The position numbers were made by a program, and so were the translations under genes. From NCBI GenBank assembly GCA_029865265.1, contig JAOUHG010000024.1:1-49123 (forward strand): 49,123 nt of DNA. The letters are read 5' to 3'. Below, piece by piece: positions 1 to 8,707 of this stretch. Under the pieces are notes generated by a model. That model was given only the letters and a program-made list of their open reading frames with translations. It had not been told where the DNA came from and made no database searches. This stretch comes from Candidatus Krumholzibacteriia bacterium. Lineage in GTDB: Bacteria > Krumholzibacteriota > Krumholzibacteriia > WVZY01 > JAKEHA01. The stretch's first letter is position 1, and the number at the start of each line of letters is the position of its first letter.

Positions 1-249
1 CGAGCGGGCCTTTGCCTTGGCGGCTTCTTCTTCGCGATTCTTCGGCGGTGCCGTGGTGACCATGCTGTGGATGAGGGTGCGCGCGATGGCGGCGATGTCG
101 CGCACCGCGGCGTTGAATGCGATTTCGTTGGCTTTGGACGGCTTGGTGGTGCCGCTGATCTTGCGCACGAACTGCAGCGAGGCGTTGTAGACCTCGTCGT
201 CGCTGGCGGGCGGCTCAAAGTTGAACAGCGGTCGGATGTTTCTGCACAT
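1..249 (-). CDS. DUF2277 family protein (3' end outside window)
   Basis: The 83 visible residues start MCRNIRPLFNFEPPASDDEV and continue through SLQFVRKISG and TKPSKANEIAFN, the conserved pattern of the small DUF2277 family. That family has no established function and is usually about 90 residues, so only a few residues are missing. A strong AGGAGG lies 8 bases before the ATG at 249. The gene begins 14 bases after the pepT stop on the same strand, so the two are probably co-transcribed. The charged tail (KNREEEAAKAKAR) looks disordered. The family assignment is from motif recognition; no function is inferred. Confidence 0.85.
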   Translation of the reverse strand, partial: MCRNIRPLFNFEPPASDDEVYNASLQFVRKISGTTKPSKANEIAFNAAVRDIAAIARTLIHSMVTTAPPKNREEEAAKAKARS

Positions 250-263
250 GGCGGCCGTTCCTC

Positions 264-1532
264 CTACTGCTTGGTGGCCGATCGCTCGGCCCAGATTTCC
301 GCGAGGCGCACGATGGTCTCCGCGGCCTTGTCCATCACCTGCACCGGCACCCACTCCAGCTTCGAGTGGATGGCCTCGCCGCCCGCAAACAGGTTGGGGC
401 AGGGCAGTCCCATGTACGACAGCCGCGCGCCGTCGGTGCCGCCTCTTATAATGGTGTGGTTGGGCTTGATGCCGGCGCGCACGATGGCGTCCTCGGCGTA
501 CTTCACCAGCCGCGGCTCCTTTTCGATCTGGTAGAGCATGTTGCGGTACGACTCCTTCACCTCCACCGCCACCTTGGCCTTCGGATGCATCTTCTGCACC
601 TCGTTGGCCACCTTCTTCAAGAGCGCCTCCTGCTTCTCGATGCCGGTCATCTCGAAATCGCGCAGCAGCATGCGCAGCTGCACCTTCTCCACCTGGCCGT
701 CCACCATGTAGGGGTGGATGTAGCCCTCGCGCTTCTCGGTCATCTCCGGGCTCAGCTCGCGGGGGAGCTTGTCGAGGAAGTCGCCCAGCACGCGAATGGC
801 GTTGACCAGCTTGTTCTTGGCGTAGCCGGGGTGCACGCCCACGCCGTCGATGGTAACGGTGGCGCCGAAGGCGTTGAAGGTCTCGTACTCGATCTCGCCC
901 AGCGGGCCGCCGTCCATGGTGTAGGCGAAGTCCGCGCCGAAGCGCTTCACGTCGAAGTGATCGGCGCCCTTGCCGATCTCCTCGTCGGGCGTGAAGCCCA
1001 CCTTGATGATGCCGCGAGGGATGTCGGGGTTGCGCAGGAAGAGCTCCACCGCGGTCATGATTTCCGCCACGCCGGCCTTGTCGTCCGCGCCCAGGAGCGT
1101 GGTGCCGTCGGAGGTGACGATGTCCATGCCGATGTACATTTTCTCCAGGTTGGGATACTCGCTGGCGTGGATGACCTGGGTGGTGTCGCCGGGCAGCACG
1201 ATGTCGCCGCCCTGGTAGTTCTTGTGGATCACCGGCTTCACGTTGGTGCCGGTGATGGCGGGGGAGGTGTCCACGTGCGCGATGAACCCGATGACGGGCA
1301 CCTTCATGGCGTGCTCGGGCGGCAGGTTGGACGGCACGGTGGCGAACACGTAGCCGTGTTCGTCGATGGTGGCGTCCTTGAGTCCCAGGCCCAGCAGCTC
1401 CTCGTGCAGCAGGCGCAGCAGGTCCCACTGCTTGTCGGTGCTGGGGAAGGTCTTGGAGTCCTCGTCGGAGCGGGTGTCGATTTTGACGTAACGGAGGAAC
1501 CTGTCCAGAAGGCTTTCTTTTGGGGCATTCAT
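264..1532 (-). CDS. pepT: Peptidase T (tripeptide aminopeptidase, M20B)
   Basis: This 422-residue protein has the full length and motif order of PepT, a cytoplasmic zinc aminopeptidase that removes N-terminal residues from tripeptides. Visible motifs are HVDTSP (His86, Asp88; first metal ligand and neighbour), LLGADDKAGVAEI (bridging Asp), GFTPDEEIGKGADHFD (catalytic Glu pair) and, near the C-terminus, IIRGGTDGARLSYMGLPCPN. The start at 1532 gives the usual N-terminus (LLDRFLRYVKIDTRSDE). It is the first gene of a minus-strand pair with the DUF2277 gene, and is divergent from the DUF1028 gene across about 140 bases. It is probably involved in peptide salvage. Confidence 0.96.
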   Translation of the reverse strand: MNAPKESLLDRFLRYVKIDTRSDEDSKTFPSTDKQWDLLRLLHEELLGLGLKDATIDEHGYVFATVPSNLPPEHAMKVPVIGFIAHVDTSPAITGTNVKPVIHKNYQGGDIVLPGDTTQVIHASEYPNLEKMYIGMDIVTSDGTTLLGADDKAGVAEIMTAVELFLRNPDIPRGIIKVGFTPDEEIGKGADHFDVKRFGADFAYTMDGGPLGEIEYETFNAFGATVTIDGVGVHPGYAKNKLVNAIRVLGDFLDKLPRELSPEMTEKREGYIHPYMVDGQVEKVQLRMLLRDFEMTGIEKQEALLKKVANEVQKMHPKAKVAVEVKESYRNMLYQIEKEPRLVKYAEDAIVRAGIKPNHTIIRGGTDGARLSYMGLPCPNLFAGGEAIHSKLEWVPVQVMDKAAETIVRLAEIWAERSATKQ

Positions 1533-1673
1533 GATTGGCTTCCCGTGGTATTTGGCGGGCTGTCGCGCCCGCGGCCCATGTGTTAGCGTACGGCCGGAGA
1601 GCCCACAGAATAGGCCCTTTCGCGGCCGCCGTCAATGCGGCCGCGGCCCGCACGCACGCCACGGAGGAAAGCC

Positions 1674-2690
1674 ATGCAGCGCCGTCTACTTGTTCTTCTC
1701 GTCCCGGTCCTCATGCTGTTGTCGCCCGTCCCGGGCGGGTCCGCCACCGTCGAGCGGCCCATGCATACGTATTCGATTGTCGCGCGCGACTCGGTGACCG
1801 GCGCGTTCGGCGTGGCGGTGCAGTCGCACTGGTTCTCGGTGGGCGCGCGGGTGGCGTGGGCCGAGGCCGGTGTGGGTGCGGTGGCCACGCAGTCTTTCAC
1901 GGAGGTGTCCTACGGCCCGCTGGGTCTGGACCTGATGCGCGCCGGAAAGACCGCCCCGCAGGCGCTCGCCGCACTGCTCGCCGCCGACCCGCAGCGCGAG
2001 GTGAGACAGGTGGCCATGGTGGACGCGCAGGGTAATGTTGCCGCGCACACGGGAAAGAACTGTATCGCCGCATTCGGCGATCACCCGGGCGCGCAGTACT
2101 CGGTGCAGGCGAACCTCATGTTGAAGGACACGGTGTGGGACGCGATGGCAACGGCCTATGAAACCACGAAGGGCGACCTGGCCGAGCGCCTGCTCGCCGC
2201 GCTGGAGGCCGCGCAGCGCGAGGGCGGAGACATCCGTGGCCGGCAGTCGGCCGCCATCGTCATCGTGCCGGGGGAAACGGCGGGGCGGCCGTGGGCGGAG
2301 CGCACCATGGACCTGCGCGTGGAGGACAGCACCGAGCCGCTGGTGGAACTGCGCCGCCTCATCGGGGTGCACCGCGCCTACGAGCGCATGAACGCGGGCG
2401 ACGACCTGATGGCGGTGGGCGACATGCCGGGCGCCATGAAGGCCTACGGCGACGCCGCGCGCCTGCTGCCCGACAACCCGGAGATCCGCTACTGGGCGGC
2501 GATCACCATGATCACGTCGGGTCAGGAGAAGGAGGGGATCGCGTATCTCAAGGACGTCTTTGCCGCGGACCCGAACTGGGTGGAGGTGACGCGGCGCCTG
2601 GTGCCGGCCGGCCTGCTCCCCGACGACCCGGCCTTGATGCAGCGCATCCTGGCGGTTGCGCCCAAGGAGTTCCTCTACGACGCGCGCTGA
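1674..2690 (+). CDS. Secreted DUF1028 family protein with C-terminal TPR-like region
   Basis: The 338 residues begin with a signal peptide (MQRRLLVLLVPVLMLLSPVPGGSA). The DUF1028 domain follows at about residues 30-225: HTYSIVARDSVTGAFGVAVQS, GAVATQSF, GKNCIAAFGDHPG and YSVQANLML. The fold is related to Ntn hydrolases but the family's activity is not established. The C-terminal 110 residues (AYERMNAGDDLMAVGDMPGAMKAYGDAARLLPDNPEIRYWAA) look like tetratricopeptide helices. I chose the ATG at 1674 because GGAGGA sits 7 bases upstream; an earlier ATG at 1635 would bury the signal peptide. The stop codon abuts the stop codon of the convergent gene with no base between. Confidence 0.85.
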   Translation: MQRRLLVLLVPVLMLLSPVPGGSATVERPMHTYSIVARDSVTGAFGVAVQSHWFSVGARVAWAEAGVGAVATQSFTEVSYGPLGLDLMRAGKTAPQALAALLAADPQREVRQVAMVDAQGNVAAHTGKNCIAAFGDHPGAQYSVQANLMLKDTVWDAMATAYETTKGDLAERLLAALEAAQREGGDIRGRQSAAIVIVPGETAGRPWAERTMDLRVEDSTEPLVELRRLIGVHRAYERMNAGDDLMAVGDMPGAMKAYGDAARLLPDNPEIRYWAAITMITSGQEKEGIAYLKDVFAADPNWVEVTRRLVPAGLLPDDPALMQRILAVAPKEFLYDAR

Positions 2691-3248
2691 TCAGGTGCGG
2701 TGCAGGTCGATCTCGTCGGGGTGCACGAACTCGAGGTCGTCGAGCCGCATGCGCGTCTCGATGACGCCGCCCACGTCGCCCTCCACCACGCCCTTGCCGC
2801 GGAAGGTGTACTCGTGCGCGGGTGAATACGCCTCGGTCCCCTTCGCGTTGGGGTGTACGACCTCCTCCGGCTCGAAGTCCAGCACCGCCACCCCGTCCGG
2901 TAGCGCGGCGAAGACCTTCTTGATCTCGTCGGCCACCTTGCGGCTGGGCGTGTCGAACTCGAAGTGCAGGTAGGCCCGCTCCAGCTTGGATTCCTCGACG
3001 ACCTCGAACTTGTAGCGCGGCGCCGCCCCCTCGATGGCCTTGCGCAGTTTGGCGACGTTCTTGTCCGTGCAGATGATGTGCTGCACCTCGCCGTGGTGCT
3101 TGATGCGTTCGCGCAGCGCCTTCAGGCGCAATCCGGCCTCGTGGGCAAAGTAGATTTCGGTGAGCCCGGCACCGGCCGCGAAACCGGTGACGTAGGGAAC
3201 CAGGTCGCGGTCGTCGCCGCGAACGATGATTTCGGTGAAGCCAGCCAT
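2691..3248 (-). CDS. Conserved protein of unknown function
   Basis: I do not recognise this 185-residue soluble protein. It begins MAGFTEIIVRGDDRDLVPYV, has no signal peptide or membrane segment, and looks like two alpha/beta halves: a first half with GAGLTEIYFAHEAGLRLKAL and HIICTDKNVAKLR, and a second with KFEVVEESKLERAYLHFEFD and an acidic, beta-rich end. The start at 3248 is preceded by GGAGG; an in-frame ATG 15 bases upstream lacks a good ribosome site. It sits 20 bases after the antiporter gene on the same strand, so co-transcription is likely. The coding bias matches its neighbours. Confidence 0.75.
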   Translation of the reverse strand: MAGFTEIIVRGDDRDLVPYVTGFAAGAGLTEIYFAHEAGLRLKALRERIKHHGEVQHIICTDKNVAKLRKAIEGAAPRYKFEVVEESKLERAYLHFEFDTPSRKVADEIKKVFAALPDGVAVLDFEPEEVVHPNAKGTEAYSPAHEYTFRGKGVVEGDVGGVIETRMRLDDLEFVHPDEIDLHRT

Positions 3249-3268
3249 AGTGCCTCCGTGCAACCCGC

Positions 3269-4744
3269 CTACCGGAAGAACAGGAACGTCATGATGACGA
3301 ACAGCGGCATGAGGATCGGGATCGAGTACTTGAACATGTAGCCGAAGAAGCTCGGCATCTCCACGCCGGCCTCCTCCGCAATCGATTTAACCATGAAATT
3401 GGGCGCGTTGCCGATGTACGTGTTGGCGCCCATGAACACCGCCCCGCACGAGATGGCGTGCAGGTAGTGTCCGTGCAGTTCGATCAAGCGTGCCACCGCC
3501 TCCGGCTCCGGCGTGTTGGGGAAGAACGCCCCCAGCGCGGTATTGAAGAAGGTGAGGTAGGTGGGGGCGTTGTCGAGGAAGCTCGACAGGCCGCCGGTGA
3601 GCCAGAAGTAGTTCTCGGGCTTGTGCGCCAGCGCAATGAGCCCGGCCAGTGCGCCGTGCTCTCCCGCCTTGAGGATGGCGAGTGCGGGGATGATGGTCAT
3701 GAAGATGCCCGCGAACAGGATGGCGACTTCCTTGATGGGGAACCAGGTGAACTGGTTGCTCTTGTGGATCGCGTCGGACGTGGTCTTGAAGGAGACCAGG
3801 CCGATCACGACGAGCAGTGCGTCGCGCACGATGCCCGCAATCTGCAGGTGCACGCCCGCCACCGAGACGTAGCCTGGCTTCCACATACCGCTCATGAGCA
3901 CCGCGCCCACGATGGCGGCGAGAAACAGAAAGTTCTGCCAGCCGCGCACGCCCAGCTTTCCCACTTGCTCCACGGGCTGTTCGCGCGTCTCGCGCGCGTA
4001 CAGGCGCCGGTCGATGAAATAGAACAGGGTCAGCAGCGGTACGGCCAGGAACACCATGTCCGGCAGCAAGTGCAGCGTCCAGAAGAAGGGCACGTGGTGC
4101 AGGAACCCCAGGAAGAGGGGCGGGTCGCCGAGCGGGGTGAGCGCCCCGCCGATGTTGCTCACCAGGAAGATGAAGAAGACCACGATGTGTGTCTTGCGCC
4201 GGCGCCACATCACCGCCCGCAGCAGGGGACGGATCATCACCATGGAGGCGCCGGTGGTGCCGATCCACGACGCCAGCAGTGTGCCGCAGATCAGGATGAT
4301 GACGTTCTCGCGCGGGGTGCCGTGCAGCGTGCCCTTCACCAGGATGCCCGAAGACACCGAGTACAGCGCCCACAACAGGATGATGAACGGAATGTAATCC
4401 GCCATGTAGATGTGGGCGATCTCGGTGACGGCCTGCCCGCGGTGCGCGATGATGAACGGAACTGCGAACAGCAGTGCCCAGAACAGCGACACGACCGGGA
4501 AGTTGCGGTGCCACCAGTGCGGCGCGAACAGCGGAAACAGCGCGATGGAGAGCAGGATGCCGGCGAAGGGGATGGCCCACCAGATCTGCAGCCGTTCGCC
4601 CAGGTGCTGGCCCCCCGCCTGCGCGGCGGCCGCGGCGCCGGGGATGAACAACAGAGCCAGTGCGGCGAGGGCGTACAGCCCGCCGGTGCGCCATTGCGCG
4701 CGTGTCCTGGGGAGTATGGTCACGGGGGTTGCCCTGCCGGTCAT
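3269..4744 (-). CDS. NhaD/ArsB-superfamily sodium:proton antiporter
   Basis: This is an inner-membrane ion transporter of about 490 residues with 11-13 hydrophobic helices. Its centre carries SNIGGALTPLGDPPLFLGFL, typical of the NhaD-type Na+/H+ antiporter branch of the IT superfamily, and the last third has LSSFLDNAPTYLTFFNTALG, the matching second half-repeat. GANTYIGNAPNFMVKSIAEEAG near the end is also typical. Substrate (Na+/H+ or an anion) cannot be told from sequence. The start is uncertain: ATG at 4744 has no strong ribosome site, and a GTG 15 bases upstream at 4759 is possible. A TATTCT element lies just upstream of that GTG. Confidence 0.88.
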   Translation of the reverse strand: MTGRATPVTILPRTRAQWRTGGLYALAALALLFIPGAAAAAQAGGQHLGERLQIWWAIPFAGILLSIALFPLFAPHWWHRNFPVVSLFWALLFAVPFIIAHRGQAVTEIAHIYMADYIPFIILLWALYSVSSGILVKGTLHGTPRENVIILICGTLLASWIGTTGASMVMIRPLLRAVMWRRRKTHIVVFFIFLVSNIGGALTPLGDPPLFLGFLHHVPFFWTLHLLPDMVFLAVPLLTLFYFIDRRLYARETREQPVEQVGKLGVRGWQNFLFLAAIVGAVLMSGMWKPGYVSVAGVHLQIAGIVRDALLVVIGLVSFKTTSDAIHKSNQFTWFPIKEVAILFAGIFMTIIPALAILKAGEHGALAGLIALAHKPENYFWLTGGLSSFLDNAPTYLTFFNTALGAFFPNTPEPEAVARLIELHGHYLHAISCGAVFMGANTYIGNAPNFMVKSIAEEAGVEMPSFFGYMFKYSIPILMPLFVIMTFLFFR

Positions 4745-4910
4745 TCTGGTTTCGCGCACGGGGTGGCCGTGAAGAATACGAAAACCCGTGCGAGCACTCG
4801 ACTACGTCCCCGCAACGTTAGGACAACGGTGCGGCGCGCGCAAGTGGAATCCCGCTCGCGGCGTGCCGATGCGGTGGGCTGCTTATGGCTATCGGCCGCC
4901 CGGGCGGTTC

Positions 4911-4919
4911 TGCTATAGT
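4911..4919 (+). promoter_or_regulatory. Extended -10 promoter of kup
   Basis: TGCTATAGT matches the extended -10 pattern TGnTATAAT at all but one position. The start codon of kup follows 11 bases later, so the transcript would have only a 4-5 base leader and no ribosome site is visible. No convincing -35 box is seen at the usual distance, as expected for an extended -10 promoter. Prediction from sequence only. Confidence 0.55.
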
Positions 4920-4930
4920 AGGCACCTTCC

Positions 4931-6808
4931 ATGTCTCACGCCGCACCCGAGAAGAATTCCCGCGCGCTCACGATGGTCGTCGCCGCGCTGGGCGTCGTCT
5001 ATGGCGACATCGGCACCAGCCCGCTGTACGCCATCCGCGAGTGTTTTCATGGTCCGCACGCGGTGGCGGTGACCCCGGAGCACATCCTCGGCGTGCTCTC
5101 GCTGGTCTTCTGGTCGCTGGTCATCGTCATCTCCATCAAGTACCTCATGGTGGTGATGCGCGCCGACAACCAGGGCGAGGGCGGCATCATCGCGCTGATG
5201 GCGCTGGTCGCCAACCTCTCCGGCAAGCCCAACCGGCGGCAGTGGCTCATCGTGACGCTGGGGCTGTTCGGTGCGGCGTTGCTCTATGGAGACGGCATGA
5301 TCACACCCGCCATCTCGGTTCTCAGCGCCATCGAGGGGCTGGAGGTGGTGACCCCGGTGATGCAACCCTACGTGGTGCCCATCACCGCCCTGATCCTGCT
5401 GGGGCTGTTCCGCCTGCAGCGGCGGGGCACCGGCCAAATCGGGAAGCTGTTCGGCCCGGTGACCTTTGTGTGGATGCTCGCGCTCGCGGTGTGGGGTGTC
5501 ATATCCATCGTGCAGTCGCCGGTGGTCTTCAAGGCGGTCAACCCCATGTACGGTGTGCGCTTTCTCGCCGAGCACGGAATCCACTCGGTGATGACGCTGG
5601 GCGTGGTGTTCCTGGTGGTGACCGGCGGCGAGGCCCTGTACGCGGACATGGGCCACTTCGGCCTGGCGCCCATCCGGCGGGCGTGGTTCTCCATCGTGTT
5701 GCCCGCGCTGGCGCTCAACTACTTCGGTCAGGGCGCGTTCCTCATGCGCTCGCCCGAGTACGCCGTGAACCCCTTCTACCACATGTTTCCGGAGTGGGCG
5801 CTCATCCCCATGCTGATCCTGGCCACCGCCGCCACCATCATTGCGTCGCAGGCGGTCATTGCGGGGGCCTTTTCGCTGACCTGGCAGGCCGCGCAGCTGG
5901 GTTTCATTCCGCGCATGCACGTGCAGCACACCTCCGACGAGGAAATCGGCCAGGTGTACATTCCTTTCGTGAACACCGGCCTGCTCATCGCCACCATCGC
6001 ACTGGTGTTCGGCTTCAAGACCTCCAGCAACCTCGCCTCGGCGTACGGGCTCGCGGTGAGCACCGACATGGTGATCACCACCATCCTGCTCTTCATCGCC
6101 ATGCACCAGGTGTGGAAGTGGAATGTGTTCGCGGCGCTTGGGGTGTGCCTGGTTTTCCTGGTGGTGGACATTGCCTTCTTCAGCGCCAACGTCATCAAGA
6201 TATGGGACGGGGGATGGTTCCCGCTGGCCATCGGGGTGGGCATCCTGATCGTGATGACGACGTGGCGGACCGGTCGCGTGCTGCTGGAGGCGCGTGTGGA
6301 TGAACGCCGCACGTCCTTTGAGGAGCTCAAGAAGAAGCGCGCCACCGTCACCCGGGTACGCGGCACCGGTGTCTTCCTGGAACGCGACCCCAGCGACGTC
6401 CCACCCACGGTGATGCGCATCCAGCGCCACCTGAACGTGATGTTCGACCGCGTGATCATCCTGTCGCTGCAGACCGAACGCGTCCCCCGTGTGCCCATGT
6501 CGGAGCGGCTCAGCGTTGAGTCGCTGGATGACAACATGTACCGGGTGGTGGCGCGCTACGGCTTCGACGAGATGCCGAACGTGCCTCGGCTGCTGCGCCG
6601 CTGCCGGGAGCAGGGGCTGGAGATCGACCCCAGCGAGGTGACCTACGTGATGAGCCGCGAGACCCTGGTGGCCACGCGCCGCAAGGGCATGGCGATGTGG
6701 CGCGAGCGCCTGTTCTCGTTCATGGCGCGCAACTCGAGCCTGGTGTCGGACACCTTCCGCATTCCCGCCAACCACGTGCTGGAGATCGGTGCCGAGATCG
6801 AACTCTGA
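4931..6808 (+). CDS. kup: KUP family potassium uptake permease
   Basis: This 625-residue protein has the length of Kup/TrkD. It opens with ALGVVYGDIGTSPLYAIREC, the family signature, followed by 12 predicted membrane helices to about residue 460 and a cytosolic C-terminal domain of about 165 residues. Other family landmarks are DNQGEGGIIALMAL, LLYGDGMITPAISVLSAIEG, GGEALYADMGHFG and LNYFGQGAFLM. It imports K+ by proton symport in characterised relatives. The N-terminus is short (MSHAAPEKNSRALTM). No ribosome site is present, fitting the near-leaderless promoter. It ends one base before the stop of the convergent gene. Confidence 0.96.
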   Translation: MSHAAPEKNSRALTMVVAALGVVYGDIGTSPLYAIRECFHGPHAVAVTPEHILGVLSLVFWSLVIVISIKYLMVVMRADNQGEGGIIALMALVANLSGKPNRRQWLIVTLGLFGAALLYGDGMITPAISVLSAIEGLEVVTPVMQPYVVPITALILLGLFRLQRRGTGQIGKLFGPVTFVWMLALAVWGVISIVQSPVVFKAVNPMYGVRFLAEHGIHSVMTLGVVFLVVTGGEALYADMGHFGLAPIRRAWFSIVLPALALNYFGQGAFLMRSPEYAVNPFYHMFPEWALIPMLILATAATIIASQAVIAGAFSLTWQAAQLGFIPRMHVQHTSDEEIGQVYIPFVNTGLLIATIALVFGFKTSSNLASAYGLAVSTDMVITTILLFIAMHQVWKWNVFAALGVCLVFLVVDIAFFSANVIKIWDGGWFPLAIGVGILIVMTTWRTGRVLLEARVDERRTSFEELKKKRATVTRVRGTGVFLERDPSDVPPTVMRIQRHLNVMFDRVIILSLQTERVPRVPMSERLSVESLDDNMYRVVARYGFDEMPNVPRLLRRCREQGLEIDPSEVTYVMSRETLVATRRKGMAMWRERLFSFMARNSSLVSDTFRIPANHVLEIGAEIEL

Positions 6809-6809
6809 G

Positions 6810-8450
6810 TCAGCGCCGCGAGGCCTCGTAGCGCGCCCGCAAGATGTGCCGCAGCTCGGGGTGCAGGGTGGAGCGGCGCAGCAACGACTCCACGTCCTTC
6901 ACCGATAGATCCGAGAGATAGTTCATCGAAATCGCCACCGGCGTCTGCGGGTTGGTCAGCAGCGCCATGCGCGCGTTGAAGGCCGAGAACAGCTCGCGCC
7001 GCCGGCCCAGCCCGCGCAGCACCTCCGGGTTGACGCGGTGGTTCTTGGCGGTCGCCAGGGCGCGGTCGCGGGTGGACACGTGCGGGACCACCTCGCGCGC
7101 GATCTTGGCGATGGGGTGCGCGATGAGCATGTTCCAGTAGTGCCCGTCGCGCGCGATCTTGCGCAGCACCACCAGCGGGACCCCGTCGAACGACGGATCC
7201 TCGCCCGCAACCGACCCCACCCGTTCCTTCTCGCGGCGCACGCGCGCGATGTAATCGGCCAGCACGCCGTCCTGGATGCCGTGTGTGGTCTCCTTGGTGG
7301 CGAGGTAGTCGAGCAGGGCGGCGAGCTTGTGGAAGTAGTTGTCCTCCAAGAAGAAGTTGAGCTTCACGAAGATGCGCGCGATGCCGCGCGTGTACAGCAC
7401 GTCCGAGCGGCTGGTGAGGGTGAGCAGCCGGCGGTAGACCGTGTTGAAGAATATCTTGCGCTGTGCGGTGGTGTAGCGGCTGGAGCCGACCATGCGCTCG
7501 AGCAGCGTCAGGATGCTGGCGCAGGGCACGGTTTCCGGCGTGACCACCTTCCACACCGAACTGATGTCGGTGTTGTTGACCGCGTAGCGGCGCACCTCGT
7601 AGTCCGGGTGCAGCATGAGGCAGCGCGTGAAGCGTTCGCGGTGCGCGTCGCCCACGTCGTGCACCGCGCGCACCACCGAGGCCGCGCCCTTCTGGCTGGG
7701 GGCAAACAGTCCCGCCAGCGTGCCCGCGGCCGCGCGCGAGCGCGTGGAGCCGTGCTCGGCGAGGACGTCGATGAGGCGCACGCGCTTGGGGTGGCCCCAG
7801 AAATCGCCCGCCACCAGCATCTCCGGACGCTTCCACAGGCCGATCTCGATGTCCTCGGCGTCGCGCGGGTGGGTGGCCAGGTGGTCGGCAAAGAGGTGGC
7901 GCAGGTCGCCGGTGATCATGGTCATGGCGTCTTCCACGTCGAGGTCATCGCCGTGCGCAAGCGCGCCCAGTGCCGTGTCGAGCGCGCCGCGGTCCACGTG
8001 CGACGACGTGCGGTTGCGGAAGGAATCCCACGGGCGCGCGTCGACGTGCTCGCTCCAGCGGTGGCGCAGTTCGGTGTAGCTCTCGGCAATGGGATCGCCG
8101 GCGCGCTGGCGCAGGCCCACGCGAATGTCGTCCAGCAGGAGGTTGCTGCGCGGAATCTGGTGTTCGTAGGCGAGACGGATGGTGGTCGCGAAGGCCTTGT
8201 CCACGCTCTTCCATTGCACGTAGGCGGACTCCACCAGCTTGCATACGTCTTCTACGTTGGCGGTGCTCCCGGGACGTTCGATGTCCTCGGCCGCTACCAC
8301 GGCGCCGTGGATGGCGTTGACCAGGCGTTCGGCGGCCTGTTCGGTGGCGGCCAGGTCGCAGCCCTCGCCGCGTTGAAGCTCCAGGGAAAGGACCAGTTCC
8401 GACGCAAGATCGTCGATCCGCTCGGCGGTGGCTGGCAAGAATCCGGCCAT
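6810..8450 (-). CDS. Large helical protein of unknown function, HEAT-like
   Basis: This is a 546-residue cytoplasmic protein with no signal peptide or membrane helix and almost entirely predicted helix. Stretches such as CLMLHPDYEVRRYAVNN, FARIFVKLNFFLEDNY-like segments, KNHRVNPEVLRGLGRRREL and LTNPQTPVAISMNYLSDLSV followed by LLRRSTLHPELRHILRARY resemble degenerate HEAT repeats, a form seen in several uncharacterised bacterial proteins. The final part (Pro-rich TNPxTP, then a helix pair) is the best conserved looking. AGGAGG lies 10 bases before the ATG. It is monocistronic and convergent with kup at a 1-base gap. A scaffold role is possible but is speculation. Confidence 0.75.
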   Translation of the reverse strand: MAGFLPATAERIDDLASELVLSLELQRGEGCDLAATEQAAERLVNAIHGAVVAAEDIERPGSTANVEDVCKLVESAYVQWKSVDKAFATTIRLAYEHQIPRSNLLLDDIRVGLRQRAGDPIAESYTELRHRWSEHVDARPWDSFRNRTSSHVDRGALDTALGALAHGDDLDVEDAMTMITGDLRHLFADHLATHPRDAEDIEIGLWKRPEMLVAGDFWGHPKRVRLIDVLAEHGSTRSRAAAGTLAGLFAPSQKGAASVVRAVHDVGDAHRERFTRCLMLHPDYEVRRYAVNNTDISSVWKVVTPETVPCASILTLLERMVGSSRYTTAQRKIFFNTVYRRLLTLTSRSDVLYTRGIARIFVKLNFFLEDNYFHKLAALLDYLATKETTHGIQDGVLADYIARVRREKERVGSVAGEDPSFDGVPLVVLRKIARDGHYWNMLIAHPIAKIAREVVPHVSTRDRALATAKNHRVNPEVLRGLGRRRELFSAFNARMALLTNPQTPVAISMNYLSDLSVKDVESLLRRSTLHPELRHILRARYEASRR

Positions 8451-8599
8451 GTGCGATTCGCCTCCTGGGGGCCAACCAGTTGTCGAATCACAAGTTGTAT
8501 GGATTCGACCGGCTCCCCGAAGGGCGATCGTGCAAACGGCGTGCCCCGGGAGGCGGGTGGGCGGGGTCCGACTCTCAGTAGTAGGCGAACATCCACAGG

Positions 8600-8627
8600 T
8601 TGACGCAGCTAGCCAGGGGGCTATGGT
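8600..8627 (+). promoter_or_regulatory. Sigma70-like promoter of the small secreted protein gene
   Basis: TTGACG at 8600-8605 and TATGGT at 8622-8627 are separated by 16 bases. Transcription would begin near 8635, giving a leader of about 75 bases that ends in the strong GGAGGGAGGA ribosome site of the gene starting at 8708. Prediction from sequence only. Confidence 0.5.
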
Positions 8628-8707
8628 TCAGTCAGAAACCTGCCGCACCACCCCGCTGCCTTGCGGTTGAATCACGCCCCGTGAGAATCCGGAGGGAGGA
8701 ACTCCAA

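Noticed and set aside
4913-6775. A 620-codon minus-strand frame opposite kup
   Set aside because: The plus strand encodes complete KUP motifs; the antisense product is His- and Gln-rich low-complexity.
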